DNA from: Cryptomeria japonica
Lineage: Eukaryota; Streptophyta; Pinopsida; Cupressales; Cupressaceae
Direction: 5' to 3'
DNA length: 64,000 nt
NCBI RefSeq assembly: GCF_030272615.1
Contig: NC_081409.1
Location: 879,253,220 to 879,317,219, forward strand
The notes beneath the pieces are model-generated. The model had not been told where the DNA came from and did not search any database. It saw nothing but the letters and a program-made list of their open reading frames with translations. Position numbers and translations under genes: made by a program. This document shows positions 10,320 through 21,525 of this stretch, one piece after another. Within the stretch, counting starts at the first letter, position 1; each line of letters opens with the position of its first letter.

Positions 10320-11638
10320 TGATGATATGATGAATCAATAAGGATCTGGATAAATACTGAGAGGGGGGGTGAATCAGTAGATAGAAAACTGACACTAAAC
10401 TAAATTGGTTCAAACATTGAGCTACAAACTGCAATATCATTGACAGTTTTACTGGTTGACTGGCATACCAAAATAATAGTAAAACAGATCTGAAACCCCA
10501 AAACCATTTAACCAAAACATCAAAATACTTTTCTAGCAATAGTAAAAGAATATTTTAGATTACTGTCGGTCATCATATCATAACTAAGTGGATTTAACAG
10601 TTAAGCAAATTAACCATAGCAATCATGACCACAAAAACCATTCACCAATTGACACAATGATTTTTGACATGGAAACCCAAATGGGAAAACCCACGATGGG
10701 GATGAATACCCACAAGTATTTTGAGCTCTTATGAATTTTTCCCTATTAGGAGCCAAACCTGTTAAAGCTTTACAAAAATTTCTGTTAAGGACAGATCCTG
10801 TTAGGGACCACCTGGTTAAGGGATTGATTATAATGCCCTGTTACAAGAAATACCCTGTTACGAGTAACCTCGATTGAAGATTTGAAATCCAAGATAATGG
10901 ATCATCTGGTTAGAGGATTTAGATAGCACTAAGCTTGTTAAGGCTTACCCAGTTAAGGGATTTAACTGTTGTAATTGTTAGAGAACAACAGGAGTTTGTT
11001 GATCTAGTAAATAGCACTGCTCTTCTTGATAAGATCCTTTTCATGCTCCTATTTGCCTTCACACATACCGTAGATACTCCTTTTGGTTTGGCAACCAATC
11101 ACACTAACACTTATCAAACTTATATGCAAAATAATAGGTCGGTAACACATCACAAACCTAAGATCTCAAAGAGATTACAAACAAATTGGTTCAAGTACAA
11201 TCATTAGATTACATAGCAATCATTGCACATTAATTAAGAAAACCTCGACCACTTCTTGATCATCACTTCATCGATTCCAGTAACTCATCACGCGGTTTCC
11301 TCTTCATGCAATGTACTCACTCATTCCCAAGATAAAACAGTTATCTCTACGCATCAAAACCCACTTGAATCTTATCACATACAACATGCATACATGGCAT
11401 AACCATTACTGATCACCATTTGATTATAAATCAATACAACTTATTCACTAAGCTCCACCAGTTAGTGTTTGGTATATCAACAAGTAGGGTTACCGGTTGA
11501 TCTCACTTCTTCTAAAGTAACATTAGTTTCCTCCACTTGCTCAATCTATCGGTTGCAAAACAACATCATTACTGGTTACAATTGACATCAATGACAACAC
11601 AATAGTTAATCAATGCAATCTTCAAACAAATATCAACA
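10320..11638 (-). repeat. Element H 3' LTR
   Basis: This is a 1,319-bp LTR. On the minus strand it starts TGTTGATATTTG at 11638 and ends ...CATATCATCA at 10320. It aligns along its length with the block at 27313-28712. Near its 3' end is ACTGAGAGGGGGGGTGAATC (plus strand, 10356-10375). The segment 10740-10965 has about nine phrases like CTGTTAAGG/CCTGTTAGGG spaced about 25 bp apart. Confidence 0.92.
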
Positions 11639-11653
11639 ATCTCCCCCTTTGGC
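11639..11653 (-). promoter_or_regulatory. Element H polypurine tract
   Basis: The minus strand reads GCCAAAGGGGGAGAT directly before the 3' LTR, the plus-strand DNA primer of retrotransposition. The preceding bases (TTGCCATCAAT) are shared with elements B and B2. Confidence 0.85.
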
Positions 11654-11893
11654 ATTGATGGCAATACAAATATCGATACCTTTGATTGTGATGATTGAGA
11701 GTAATGCACATACACAGGTATAGGAATCCTGGTTTACATTTTACCATGTACTCTCCTTCAACTGAGTCTCCATGTCTTTAGCTAGTAACTGGCTATAGTT
11801 CTTCTCTCTATCAATCATACAATTCTTCTCCCCCTTTGAAAATAATGCCAAAGTGAAAGTAAAACATGCAATGTCACACTTCATTGTTCTGCA
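11654..11893 (-). other. Element H 3' untranslated region
   Basis: Non-coding sequence between the end of the RNase H frame and the polypurine tract. Nothing else is recognised. Confidence 0.6.
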
Positions 11894-12544
11894 TCAACGA
11901 TTGACCTCATGTAGGGGCATAGCCCCTAGCTGACTACTAAGATACTCAAAAGTAGTCTTAGGAAGAGGTTTAGTAAAGATATCTGCTAGTTGCTCCTTAG
12001 TAGATACATGCTCCAATAACACATCTTTACTCTGCACTTTCTCCCTCAAGAAATGATATTTCAACTCAATATGCTTGGTTCTAGCATGCAACACCGGGTT
12101 CTTTGAAATATTTATTGCACTGGTATTATTGCATAAAATCTTTACCGGTTATGTGATTTTCAACTTGAATCCTTCCAGAATGTGTTTCATCCAGATTGCT
12201 TGGGTACAATTCATATACGCTACAACATATTCATCTTTAGTAGTGGACTATGATATACAGCTCTGCTTCTTGTTGCTCCAAGATACAAGTCTTCCTCCAA
12301 GAAAGATTGCACCATCGGTTGTGCTCTTCCTGTCATATACATTTCCTGCCCAATCTACATCTGTATAAACCTTCAAATCAAACTTACCTGCATATGGATA
12401 CCATAATCCATAATCAATAGTACCTTTCAAATATCTGAATATCCTTTTAGTTGCAATTATGTGTGTTTCATTTGGGTTCTTCTGAAATCAGGAAACTAAT
12501 CCAACTGCATGAGCAATATCCGGTCTGCTATGAGCAACATAATG
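11894..12544 (-). pseudogene. Element H RNase H
   Basis: This is the C-terminal copia RNase H in two open pieces (12430-12248, 12094-11894) joined by a broken stretch. Visible motifs are VYTDVDWAGN with the first catalytic Asp and the KSTTDGAIFLGGRLVSWSNKKQ block. After a stop come HARTKHIELKYHFLRE and LADIFTKPLP at the end. The segment between them is degraded. It follows the RT directly, in the usual copia order. Confidence 0.85.
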
Positions 12545-13400
12545 TAGTTTCCCTATCATTGATTTTTACTCCTTTTTATCAAAAGATGCAGCATCATCCT
12601 CCTTAGACAGTTTACAACTTGTAACCATTGGTGTCCCAACTGGTTTACAGTCTCCCATTCCAAATGTCTTCAATACCTCTTTCACATATTTGGACTGTGT
12701 GATAAAGATACCACTCTTCATGTGATGAATTTGCAAACCTATGAAGAATTTTATCTCTCCAACCAGAGACATTTCAAATTCACTTTCCATCTCATTTGCA
12801 AAGTCATCACTCATGTCATCATTGCCTCCAAAAATGATATCATCCACAAACACTTCACTAACCAGTATCTTATCTCCTTCAGATTTGAGATATATATTGT
12901 TGTCTTCACTGGTTCTCTGGAAACCTATCTTCATCAGGTATGAATGTAGTCTTTCATACCATGCTCTTGGTGCTTTCTTCAAGCTGTATAGTGCCTTGTG
13001 TAGTTTACACACCATTTCCTTTGCATCTGTAAAAGCATAACCATCTAGTTGTTCAATGTATACTTCCTCTTCCAGTATTCCATTTAAAAATATTGACTTC
13101 ACATCCATTTGATATACTTTGAATCCTTTATATGTTGCGAATGCAAGTAGAGTCCTAACACCTTCCAAACTAGCAACTGGTGCAAATGTCTCGCCATAGT
13201 CTTCTCCTTCTTCCTATGCATAACCTTTGCATACCAATATAGCTTTATTTCTAACTACTACTCCATCTTCATTCAGTTTATTCCTAAATACCCATTTAGT
13301 ACCTATCACATTTTTATTCACCGGTCTAGGTACTAGAGTCCATGTATTGTTCTTTGCAATCTGGTCAAGCTCCTCTTCCATAGCTTTGATCTAGTGATCA
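12545..13400 (-). pseudogene. Element H reverse transcriptase
   Basis: This is a copia RT, open from 13168 to 12566 with a readable upstream part to about 13370 after one stop. Motif A is QMDVKSIFLNG with its Asp kept. KALYSLKKAPRAWYERL follows. Motif C is VFVDDIIFG, with Phe in place of the usual Tyr of YVDD but both Asp kept. EFEMSLVGEIKFFIGLQI is typical of Sirevirus-type RT. It lies between integrase and RNase H. Confidence 0.9.
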
Positions 13401-14577
13401 TCTCCAAAGGATTCCTTAGTAGTTCTAGGCTCAATAGTGGAGATCATGCAAGAATTCTCTCTAATTCTTCTTCGGGTTAACACTCCAGCATATTTATCTC
13501 CAATAATCTAGTTGGGATTATGATTGAGTCTCGCATACCTTGGAATAACATGATCATTATCTTTGGGTTCTTCTTCCTCACTATCATCATCTTCTTCTTT
13601 AGAATCTATATGTTTCAGTTAAACTGGTACTACAACATTCACTTCATCAACTTATGGCTTCACCGGTTCTGGTTCCAAAATCAGAATGTAAGGTTCATCT
13701 TCCTTCTTCTCCGCATTGGTTTCTCATGTAACTTCAGGACACTCATCCACTCAGACATCAACACTTTCAATGATTCTCTTTGTCCGGTTGTTGTAACATT
13801 TGTAGGCTTTACTCTTGGTGGAGTAACCAAGAAATATGCCTTCATCACTCTTAGCATCAAACTTACCAACATAGTCACCTCTCTTGATAAAACATTTACT
13901 GCCAAAAATCTTAAAATAACTGACATTAGGTGATCTACCATACCAGTATTCATAAGGATTTTTATCCTTACCTCTCTTTACCAATATCCAGTTCATAGTG
14001 TAGACAACTTTGTTGACAAATTCTCTCCATAAATTTTTTACAACACCTCCTTGTATTAGCATCATTCTAGCAACTTCAATAACTAATTGGTTGTTCCTCT
14101 CTACAATACCATTATGTTGTGGTGTCCGAAGTGTACAAAGTTGCCCCTTAATTCCATTGTCTTCATAATATCTAGTGAATTCCTTAGAAGTAAATTCACC
14201 TCCTTGGTCAGTCCTCAGACACTTTATCTTCTTACCACTTTCCTTTTCAGCTAAGGCCCTCAATTCATTGAACTTACTAAAGGCTTCTATTTTGTCCTTC
14301 AAGAATGTGACCCACATCATTTTAGAGCAATAATCAGTGAAGATCATAAAATATCTATCACCTTGAATGCTTTTAGTCCTTATTGGTTCACAGAGGTCTG
14401 TATGAACCAAATCTAACAAATGTTCTACTAAGAAAGATTTACTCTTAAAAGTTGAGGATGTCATCTTCCCTAACTGATATTCCTTACACAAAGTATTCAC
14501 TGGTTTGTCCAACTAAGGCAAACCTCTTACTGACTTGGACTTACTGACTTTGACAATGTTATCAAAATTTATATGAC
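13401..14577 (-). pseudogene. Element H integrase and integrase-RT linker
   Basis: A long open piece (14512-13751) gives most of the integrase. It has CKEYQLGKM of the zinc region (one Cys replaced by Tyr), LVHTDL with the first catalytic Asp, CLRTDQGGEF with the second, and HNGIVERNN with the catalytic Glu. The core extends to KCYNNRTKRIIESVDV. The stretch 13750-13401 is the low-complexity linker to RT, now with stops. The frame is cut at 14577 by the insertion of element A and continues at 19607-19688. Confidence 0.9.
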
Positions 14578-14582
14578 AAAAT

Positions 14583-15029
14583 TGTTGATATGTGGCGACT
14601 GATCAGCAAAGTACTGTACACTCAACATGTATCCTTGGCAAGGGTTTGGGGGCGGTAGCCCCCAAAATAGGCGAAGCCCACTACGGGGGTTCAGGGATGG
14701 TAACCCCCGAGAAAAAAAATTTTGCCATTTTTTTGTTGATGAAAACCGACATTGTAATAAAACCCTAAAAAGGCCAACTTTGTTTGTTGCCCTAAAAACG
14801 CATGTTATAAGCGGCTAGGATGCTTAAGGCATGGAAAGGTTGATGTACTATTTTTGCTGGATAATAAGAAAGATTGGACGGCTGTGTATGGTGGACGTAA
14901 CCCATTCTGGGTGAACCACGTTAAATCTTTGTGTTATCTGTGTCCTGTTTTATTTCTTTATCTTTTGTATTTAATTCTGCATATAATTGTTAGTTCATAT
15001 TTGCTTCAGATCTGCTAGAAACCCTAACA
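14583..15029 (+). repeat. Element A 5' LTR
   Basis: This 447-bp LTR starts TGTTGATATGTGGCG and ends AACCCTAACA. Near 14647-14712 it has two G-run/C-run pairs that can fold back on themselves (for example GGGGGCGGTAGCCCCC). It is about 29 bp shorter than the 3' LTR because that G/C-rich stretch differs in length. Confidence 0.95.
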
Positions 15030-15031
15030 AT

Positions 15032-15043
15032 TGGTATCAGAGC
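15032..15043 (+). promoter_or_regulatory. Element A primer binding site (tRNA-iMet)
   Basis: TGGTATCAGAGC lies two bases after the 5' LTR and is an exact complement to the 3' end of plant initiator tRNA-Met. Confidence 0.95.
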
Positions 15044-15080
15044 GAGGTTTTCTATAAATTGGCAAGACTTTCAAATTTGA

Positions 15081-16375
15081 GTGGGAGCAATGGAGGATTC
15101 CAAATTCAAGGTCGAAAAGTTTAACGGCCAGAATTATCAGTTATGGAAAATGCAGATGGAGGATTACCTATATCAAAAGGATTTGTGGCGGCCATTAGAA
15201 GGAAAGGCAAAGAAAGCAACCACAATGTCAGATGAAGAATGGGACATTTTAGATAGAAAAGCACTGGGATCCATTCGATTGTGCCTTGCACTGTCTATAG
15301 CTTTCAATATAATAGAAGCAAAAATGACTGTAGATTTGATGGCCACATTGGCTAAGCTGTATGAGAAACCCTCGGCTTCGAATAAGGTATTTCTTATAAA
15401 GCATTTGTTTAATTTGAAAATGAGTGAGGGAGGATCTGTAGCGGAGCACTTAAATGAATTTAATACAATTACCAGTCAATTGTCTTCGGTAAAAATTACT
15501 TTGCAGAAGAGGTTAGGGCTCTCTTGATTTTATGTTATTTGCCAGAAAGCTGGAATAGATTGGTTATGGCTATAAGTAACTCTGTCTCTGAAAAAAATAC
15601 TTTGGTATTTGATCATATTGTTGGTGTTATCATAAGCGAGGAAATGCGAAGGAAAAGTACAGGTGAGACTCCAACATCATCAAGTAGTGTTTTGAATGTG
15701 GGGAACAGAGGAAGATCAAAGGAAAGAGGAAAAGGCCCTTGGAATGAGAAGTCATGAGGGAAGTCAAAAAAAGGACGCTCTTAATCTAGAGGAAAGAAAG
15801 ATTGTTGGTACTGCAGAAAGCCTGGTCATCTAAAGAAAGACTGTTGGTCTCGGAAAAACAAAAAAGGAGACAAAAATGAAAATGACAGTAAGGAAGCTAA
15901 TATTGCAAGTAATACTTTACAAGATGCTTTAATCTTATGTTTGGATAATGTTAATGATTCTTGGGTAATAGATTTTGGGGCTTCATTTCATGCTACACCC
16001 CATGGAAAATATTTTATAGATTATGTTCAAGGTCATTTTGGATAGGTATATTTGGGTGATGATGAGCCCTGTCAAATTGTTGGAAAAGGAAAGATAAAAA
16101 TCAAGTCGCAGAATGGAAATGGTTGGTTTCTGCAGGAGGTAAGACATGTTCCTAACTTAAGAAGAAATTTAATTTCTACAAGGCAACTAGGTAGTGAAGG
16201 TTGCATAGTTACCTTCTCAGACAATATCTAGAAGGTCAGTAAAGGATCATTAGTAGTAGCTAAAGGTGCAAAGGTAGGCACATTATATCTGTGTACTGGT
16301 AACATTTACTCTACCTTAGCTGCTACAGATAAAGTTACTACGGGGACAACAACAATAGATGTTGCAAGAATAGAT
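15081..16375 (+). pseudogene. Element A gag and protease
   Basis: Gag begins at the ATG near 15090 (EDSKFKVEKFNGQNYQLWK) and is open to about 15525. A frameshift moves it to the next frame (15524-15757). Stops follow near 15755 and 15782. The zinc knuckle CWYCRKPGHLKKDC lies at 15803-15844. The protease site at 15956-15995 reads DSWVIDFGASFHA, so the usual Asp-Ser-Gly has become Asp-Phe-Gly. Two more stops (near 16045 and 16230) break the region before integrase. Confidence 0.9.
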
Positions 16376-17240
16376 TTGATAATGTGGCACCATAGGCTTG
16401 GGCACATGAGTGAGAAAGGGATGAAAATCCTTCACTCCAAAAATCTATTGCCAGGACTAAAGAAGATTGATTTAGAGTTCTATGAAAATTGTGTTTATGG
16501 CAAACAGAAAGAGTCAGATTTCTCAAGGTTGGGAAAGAGAAGAAGAGTGAGAAGTTAGAGCTTGTGCATTTAGATGTATGGGGACTGGCTCAGGTATCAT
16601 CTCTTGGTGGCTCTTGTTATTATGTTATTTTTATTGATGACTCAACCAGAAAAACATGGGTATATTTCTAAAACAAAAATCAGATGTTTTTGAAACTTTT
16701 AAGAAATGGAAAGCTTTGGTTGAGAATAAGACAAGAAAAAAATTGAAATGTCTCAGATCGGATAATGGAGGTGAGTATTGCAGCAAAGCATTTGAAGATT
16801 ACTGCTCCTTAAATGGGATTCGAAAGCAGAAGACAGTTCCAAGAACTCTACAGGAAAATGGTGTGTCAGAGAGAATGAATAGGACTATCATGGAATGCGC
16901 GAGGAGCATGAGATTGCATGGTGGATTGCCCTTACATTTTTGGGCAGATGTTGTACATATTGTTGTCTATTTGATAAATAAAGGACCTTCAACCCCTTTG
17001 GATGGTGGTATTCCAGAGGAGGCATGGACTAGTAAAAAGGTAAATTATTCTTTTCTGAAAACTTTTGGTTGTGAAGCTTTTGTCCATATTGATAAAGAAA
17101 ACAGAACCAAGCTTGATGCTAAATCTCAAAAATGTACCTTCATTGGATATGAGATAGATGAATATGGCTATCGGTTATGGGATTTTGAAAATAAGAAAAT
17201 AACTAGAAGTAGAGATGTTATATTCAATGAGAAGGTTATG
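16376..17240 (+). pseudogene. Element A integrase
   Basis: The zinc-binding start MWHHRLGHMSEKG is followed by [10 protein letters not shown], where the first Cys of the CC pair is Tyr. Two frameshifts (near 16490-16560 and 16656) split it. The catalytic Asp residues lie in LVHLDVWG (about 16570) and RSDNGGEY (about 16760), and the Glu in ENGVSERMN (about 16870). The frame from 16656 to 17831 is a long open piece running into RT. Confidence 0.9.
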
Positions 17241-18249
17241 TATAAAGAACAGATGCAGGAAAAGAAGCATGAACAGGACAAGATTCCTGAAAATGAAATG
17301 CCACAGGTACCTGATGCTCAACAACAACATAATGTCCCACAAACTCCTGCAAGTGTCAAACATTCTACGAGGTCAAGTAGACCCCCTGAAATATTTTCTC
17401 CTCCTTTGTATTCTATATTATTAACTGATTCTGGTGAACCAGAAGAATATGAAGAAGCAATGCAGGTGAATGTCAAACAACAGTGGGAGCTAGGCATGAA
17501 AGAGGAGATGGACTCCTTGATGAAAAATAAGACTTGGGACTTAGTCCCTTTACCTACAAAAAAAAGATCTTTGCCTAACAAATGGGTTTATAGGCTCAAG
17601 GAGGAGGAAGGAGGTCAGAAAAGATATAAGGCCAGACTTGTGGTAAAAGGTTTTGCACAGAAAAAGGGTATAGATTATGATGAAATATTTTCTCCAGTTG
17701 TAAAAATGACTTCAATTAGAACTGTACTTAGTCTTGTGGCTGCAGATGATTTACATCTTGAACAATTAGGTGTCAAAATAGCTTTTCTCCATGGAGATTT
17801 GGAAGAGGAAATTTACATGTTGCAACCATAGGGATATGAGGTCAAAGGTAAGGAGAACTTGGTGTGCAGGTTGAAGAAAAGTTTGTATGGCCTAAAGCAA
17901 GCACCCCGACAATGGTATTTAAAATTTGATAGTTTCATGGCTGAACATGGTTATCATAGATGTCATTCTAATCATTGTGTATATTTTAAGAGATTGGATA
18001 ATGGCAGTTATATTATCCTGTTGCTTTATGTTGATGACATGCTTGTTGTTGGGTCTAACATGCAACATATAAATGATCTTAAACACAAATTAGCCAAGTC
18101 ATTTGCTATGAAGGATTTGGGTGCAGCTAAGCAAATTCTGGGGATGAGGATTACATGGGATAGGAAAAATAGAACCTTGAATTTGTCCCAAAGTGAGTAT
18201 ATAAAGAAGGTGTTGAAAAGATTTAACATGTAGGATGCAAAAGCGATTA
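17241..18249 (+). pseudogene. Element A reverse transcriptase
   Basis: After a charged linker the RT begins near 17460 and runs to 17831, stops, then continues 17859-18233. Motif A reads LEQLGVKIAFLHGDL, so the catalytic Asp of the usual DVK is Gly. QAPRQWYLKFDSF follows. Motif C is YVDDMLVVG near 18029, intact. Stops at about 17829 and 18230 are single-base changes of Gln or Glu type codons. Confidence 0.92.
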
Positions 18250-18989
18250 GTACACCTTTGGCTAGTCATTTCAAATTGACTAAAGAGATGTGCCCAAAGG
18301 CACAGGAAGAGGTTAATAAAATGTCTAACATCCCGTATTCATCAGTTGTTGGCAGTCTGATGTATGTAATGGTATGCACAAGGTCAGTTATTGCACATGT
18401 AGTGGGAGTTGTGAGCAGGTTTATGAGTAATCGAGGTATGGAACATTAGAATGCTGTGAAATGGATCCTTCGATATTTGAAAGGAACCACTATGAAGGCA
18501 TTATGTTTCAAAGGATCTAATGCTGCTCTAAGTGGATTTGTTGACTCTGATCTGGTAGGTGATATTGATTCATGGAGGAGCACTACAGGCTATGTTTTTA
18601 CTATAGGGGGAACTGCAGTCAGTTGGATTTCTAGGCTACAAAAGGTTGTTGCACTTTCAGCCACTGAAGTTGAGTATGTTGCTGCTACAGAAGCCAACAA
18701 GGAGATGATTTGGTTACAATGTTTTATGGAGGAATTTGGTCAGACACAGGAGGATCACCCATTGTATACTGATAGCCAGAGTGTCATTCATCTTATGAAG
18801 AACTCTACTTTTCATTCAAGGACAAAGCACATTCAGCTCAGGTACCACTTCATCCGGACTATTTTGGAAGAGGGTCAGTTACAGCTTGAGAAGATTCACA
18901 CAAGCGAGAATCCTACCGATATGTTCACGAAGGCAGTTCCACAGGAGAAGCTTATTTCTTCATTAGTTTATGTTGGTCTTCTTGATTGA
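18250..18989 (+). pseudogene. Element A RNase H
   Basis: This C-terminal domain has one stop near 18447 (position of a conserved Trp). Visible motifs are VDSDLVGDIDSWRSTTGY, ALSATEVEY with the catalytic Glu, LYTDSQSV with the second Asp, and RTKHIQLRYHFIR. ENPTDMFTKAVP precedes the natural stop at 18987-18989. Confidence 0.92.
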
Positions 18990-19070
18990 TAATTGTGGAA
19001 TTTATACCAATTGAGTCCTAGTGTTTTATCCAATGGATGTTGCATGTACAGTGGTGTCATGTAGTTTCAA

Positions 19071-19125
19071 TCTCCAAGTGGGAGATTGTTCGGTGTGGAG
19101 CCTGATCAGTCTCCAAGTGGGAGAT
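19071..19125 (+). promoter_or_regulatory. Element A polypurine tract, duplicated
   Basis: TCTCCAAGTGGGAGATTGTT occurs at 19071-19090 and its polypurine part again at 19110-19125, directly before the 3' LTR. The 20 bases between are CGGTGTGGAGCCTGATCAG and one more. The second copy is the one next to the LTR and should be the functional primer. Confidence 0.85.
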
Positions 19126-19601
19126 TGTTGATATGTGGCGACTAATTAGCAAAGTAGTGTACACTCAACATGTATCCTTGCCAGGGTCCGAGGCCAAGCC
19201 AGGCCCTGAGTGGGGGTTTAGGGGTGGTAGCCCCCAAAATGAGTGAAGCCCGCTACGAGGGTTCGGGGGCGGTAGCCCCCGAGAAAAAAAATTTTGCCAT
19301 TTTTTTGTTGATGAAAACTGACATTATAATAAAACCCTAAAAAGGCCAACTTTGTTTGTTGCCCTAAAAACGCATGTTATAAGTGGTTGGGATGCTTAAG
19401 GCATGGAAAGGTTGATGTACTATTTTTGCTAGATAATAAGAAAGATTGGACGGCTGTGTATGGTGGACGTAACCCATTCTGAGTGAACCACGTTAAATCT
19501 CTGTGTTATCTGTGTCCTATTTTATTTCTTTATCTTTTGTATTTAAATCTGCATATAATTGTTAGTTCATATTTGCTTCAGATTTGCTAGAAACCCTAAC
19601 A
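19126..19601 (+). repeat. Element A 3' LTR
   Basis: This 476-bp LTR starts TGTTGATATGTGGCG and ends AACCCTAACA. It matches 14583-15029 apart from scattered substitutions and an extra G/C-rich stretch near 19186-19215. Confidence 0.95.
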
Positions 19602-19606
19602 AAAAT

Positions 19607-19688
19607 ATTTGATGCCAAAGCCAACTATCATCTACTTTAGCAATTAAATAGTTGTTGACTTTAGGATTTAGGTGAAATGGGTTACCTT
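19607..19688 (-). pseudogene. Element H segment between A and B
   Basis: These 82 bases are the continuation of the H polyprotein (the region before integrase). The minus strand corresponds to the equivalent part of fragment X near 1360-1460. It is bounded by the A target duplication on the left and the B target duplication ACCTT (19684-19688) on the right. Confidence 0.85.
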
Positions 19689-20476
19689 TGTTGGCAAATG
19701 CACACTCCAATGAGAAATTGTAGGTGATTGAAGGTTTTGTCATTGATGGCAACCTTGCAATCATATGATATTGGCAACACAAATATACTGGCACTGGCAA
19801 CGACAAACTCTACACCGGCACACAAAACACCGGCAGTGAAAGGATGGATACCGGCACTCTGGCCGACAGGAATTTTGTTGATAATATATTTTGTAATTAA
19901 TTGTAAAATCATTATAAGTCGACATGGCGAGTTGTAATATGACTCATATATGTATGAGATCATTGTATAACATTTAGAAATAATGTGATAGGCAAAATTA
20001 TGCAAACCCAATATGCGAATTATAGGTTAAGGGTTTATGTATCAAGCAGAGCTAAAACCAGTACTGGATCCGGCATAGAAGATGCTAATTTGAAGTAGTA
20101 CAAGACATTGGATTTGTATAATCCATTTTTGTAAGTCAGTGTGACTTCCTTTGTAATTGAGTAGTGAGCTCTAGGCACTTGGCCTTCCTGCATGTGCAGG
20201 GCCCTCTTGTAAAACAATAATATTCCCTTATTGGCCAGTAAATGAATATTGTGGGTCACAAATCCCACTGAGGTTTTTCCCAAACTGGGTTTCCTCGTTA
20301 AACTACTGTGTTATGGTGTGATTTTCATGTGGTTGTTGTTATTCTTGTTTACTGCATTATTTTTGGTTTACCGATACATAGTATTGATATGCTTTACATG
20401 TTTTAAATCAAGTAAATTCACAAACCGGTTAGATACTGATTCACCCCCCCTCTTAGTATCTTTGGGAATCCTAACA
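19689..20476 (+). repeat. Element B 5' LTR
   Basis: This 788-bp LTR starts TGTTGGCAAATGCACACTCC and ends AATCCTAACA. The terminal tract GATTCACCCCCCCTCTTAG is at 20438-20456. In the first 180 bp about ten differences from the 3' LTR can be counted, so the insertion is not recent. Confidence 0.95.
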
Positions 20477-20478
20477 AT

Positions 20479-20490
20479 TGGTATTAGAGC
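20479..20490 (+). promoter_or_regulatory. Element B primer binding site
   Basis: TGGTATTAGAGC starts two bases after the LTR and differs by one base from the complement of initiator tRNA-Met. Confidence 0.85.
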
Positions 20491-20547
20491 CTGGTCCTCT
20501 ATTTTCAAAAGCCTAATAGCTTGAGGAAGATCCTGACACTGGTAGAG

Positions 20548-21525
20548 ATGGAAAACTTGAAGAAACAATTGGAAACTGCTCTTTCAGACTATGATGCAAA
20601 AAAGTTGAAAAATATCAAACTTGAAGATGATCTAAAGGCTACTCATGATATTATTCAAGTGCTTCAATAAAATCTTACCATTGCAATAAATAAGAGAAGA
20701 GAACTTTGTGAAAAGATGCAGAATGAGAATGATGAAAAGGAAACTCTTAATGATCTAGTAAACAAACTAAGACAAGAAAACAGTACAACAAAGAATGAAA
20801 TGCAGAATATAAATATGAGATTTTGCAAAGAAATAGAAGATAGGAAGAAAAATGAAGAAGACTTGACTAGAAGATTAAATGATGTTGCAAATGAAAACAC
20901 AAGACTTAGTCATGAAAATGATATGTTAAAGGCAGATCGGATGCATACACAAAATGACACAAATGAGCTCATGAGACAGAAAGGAATCTTGGAAAGAGAA
21001 CTGGCTACTACAAATCAACACAAGGAGAAATTCAAGAAAAGCTCAGAAGAACTTGGTGACATGCTAAAGAATTAGAAACCTAATGGTGACACTAATGACC
21101 TTGGCTCTGAAGTTGGTGAAAGCTCCAGTACTGCAAACACACATGATCATAGCAAACCGGTAAGGCAACCAAATGATTATAAATTTAATGGCAAATGCTT
21201 TAACTGTAACAAGTATGGTCATAGAGAAAATTAGTGTAGATCTAGAAATTATCAGAGCACTAATACACTCACCGGTCAATGTTCTGAATGCAACAAAGTT
21301 GGTCATAATTCAGAAAATTGCAGAATGAATGTGAGATGTTATGTTTGTGGGAGATTTGGACACTTATCTAATCAATGCAGAACACAAACTGGCATAGGAT
21401 ATGGAAAAGCTATTCAAAAAAACAATGTGACTTGTTATGCTTGTAACAAGATTGGACATATTGACAATTTTTGTAGAAGTAAGGCACCACCGGCAAATAA
21501 TAATGGTGCTAGTTTGAAAAGGTAA
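20548..21525 (+). pseudogene. Element B ORF1: coiled-coil protein with four CCHC knuckles
   Basis: Start chosen at the ATG at 20548, about 57 nt after the primer site, the usual gag position. Residues about 1-175 are Glu/Lys/Asn-rich heptad-like sequence predicted to form coiled coil, with no recognisable gag capsid domain. Four CX2CX4HX4C knuckles follow, at about 21195-21236, 21283-21324, 21337-21378 and 21433-21474 (CSECNKVGHNSENC and CYVCGRFGHLSNQC are intact examples). Stops at about 20668, 21073 and 21231 break it, the last inside knuckle one. It probably acts as a nucleic-acid-packaging, gag-like protein. That role is inferred from knuckles and position. The corresponding part of B2 lies outside the window. 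Confidence 0.8.

Larger units (their letters stand above)
14583..19601 (+). mobile_element. Ty1/copia element A (Tork/Tnt1-like)
   Basis: This is a complete 5,019-bp plus-strand element with TG...CA LTRs and a perfect target-site duplication AAAAT (14578-14582 and 19602-19606). Its order is LTR, iMet primer site, gag, protease, integrase, RT, RNase H, duplicated polypurine tract, LTR. Gag and integrase sequence style match the Tork lineage that includes Tnt1. It has multiple stops and frameshifts, a Phe in the protease Asp-Ser-Gly triad and a lost motif A Asp in RT, so it is dead. It sits inside the integrase region of H. Confidence 0.95.

Noticed and set aside
12722-13040. Plus-strand ORFs inside the RT region of H
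   Set aside because: They are the reverse reading of the RT, which has clear motifs on the minus strand.
13520-13933. Plus-strand ORF with hydrophobic segments
   Set aside because: It overlaps the integrase end and the linker of H in the opposite strand; the hydrophobicity comes from the antisense of charged codons.
14627-14818. ORF in the 5' LTR of A
   Set aside because: It lies wholly in non-coding LTR sequence and has no counterpart kept open in the 3' LTR.
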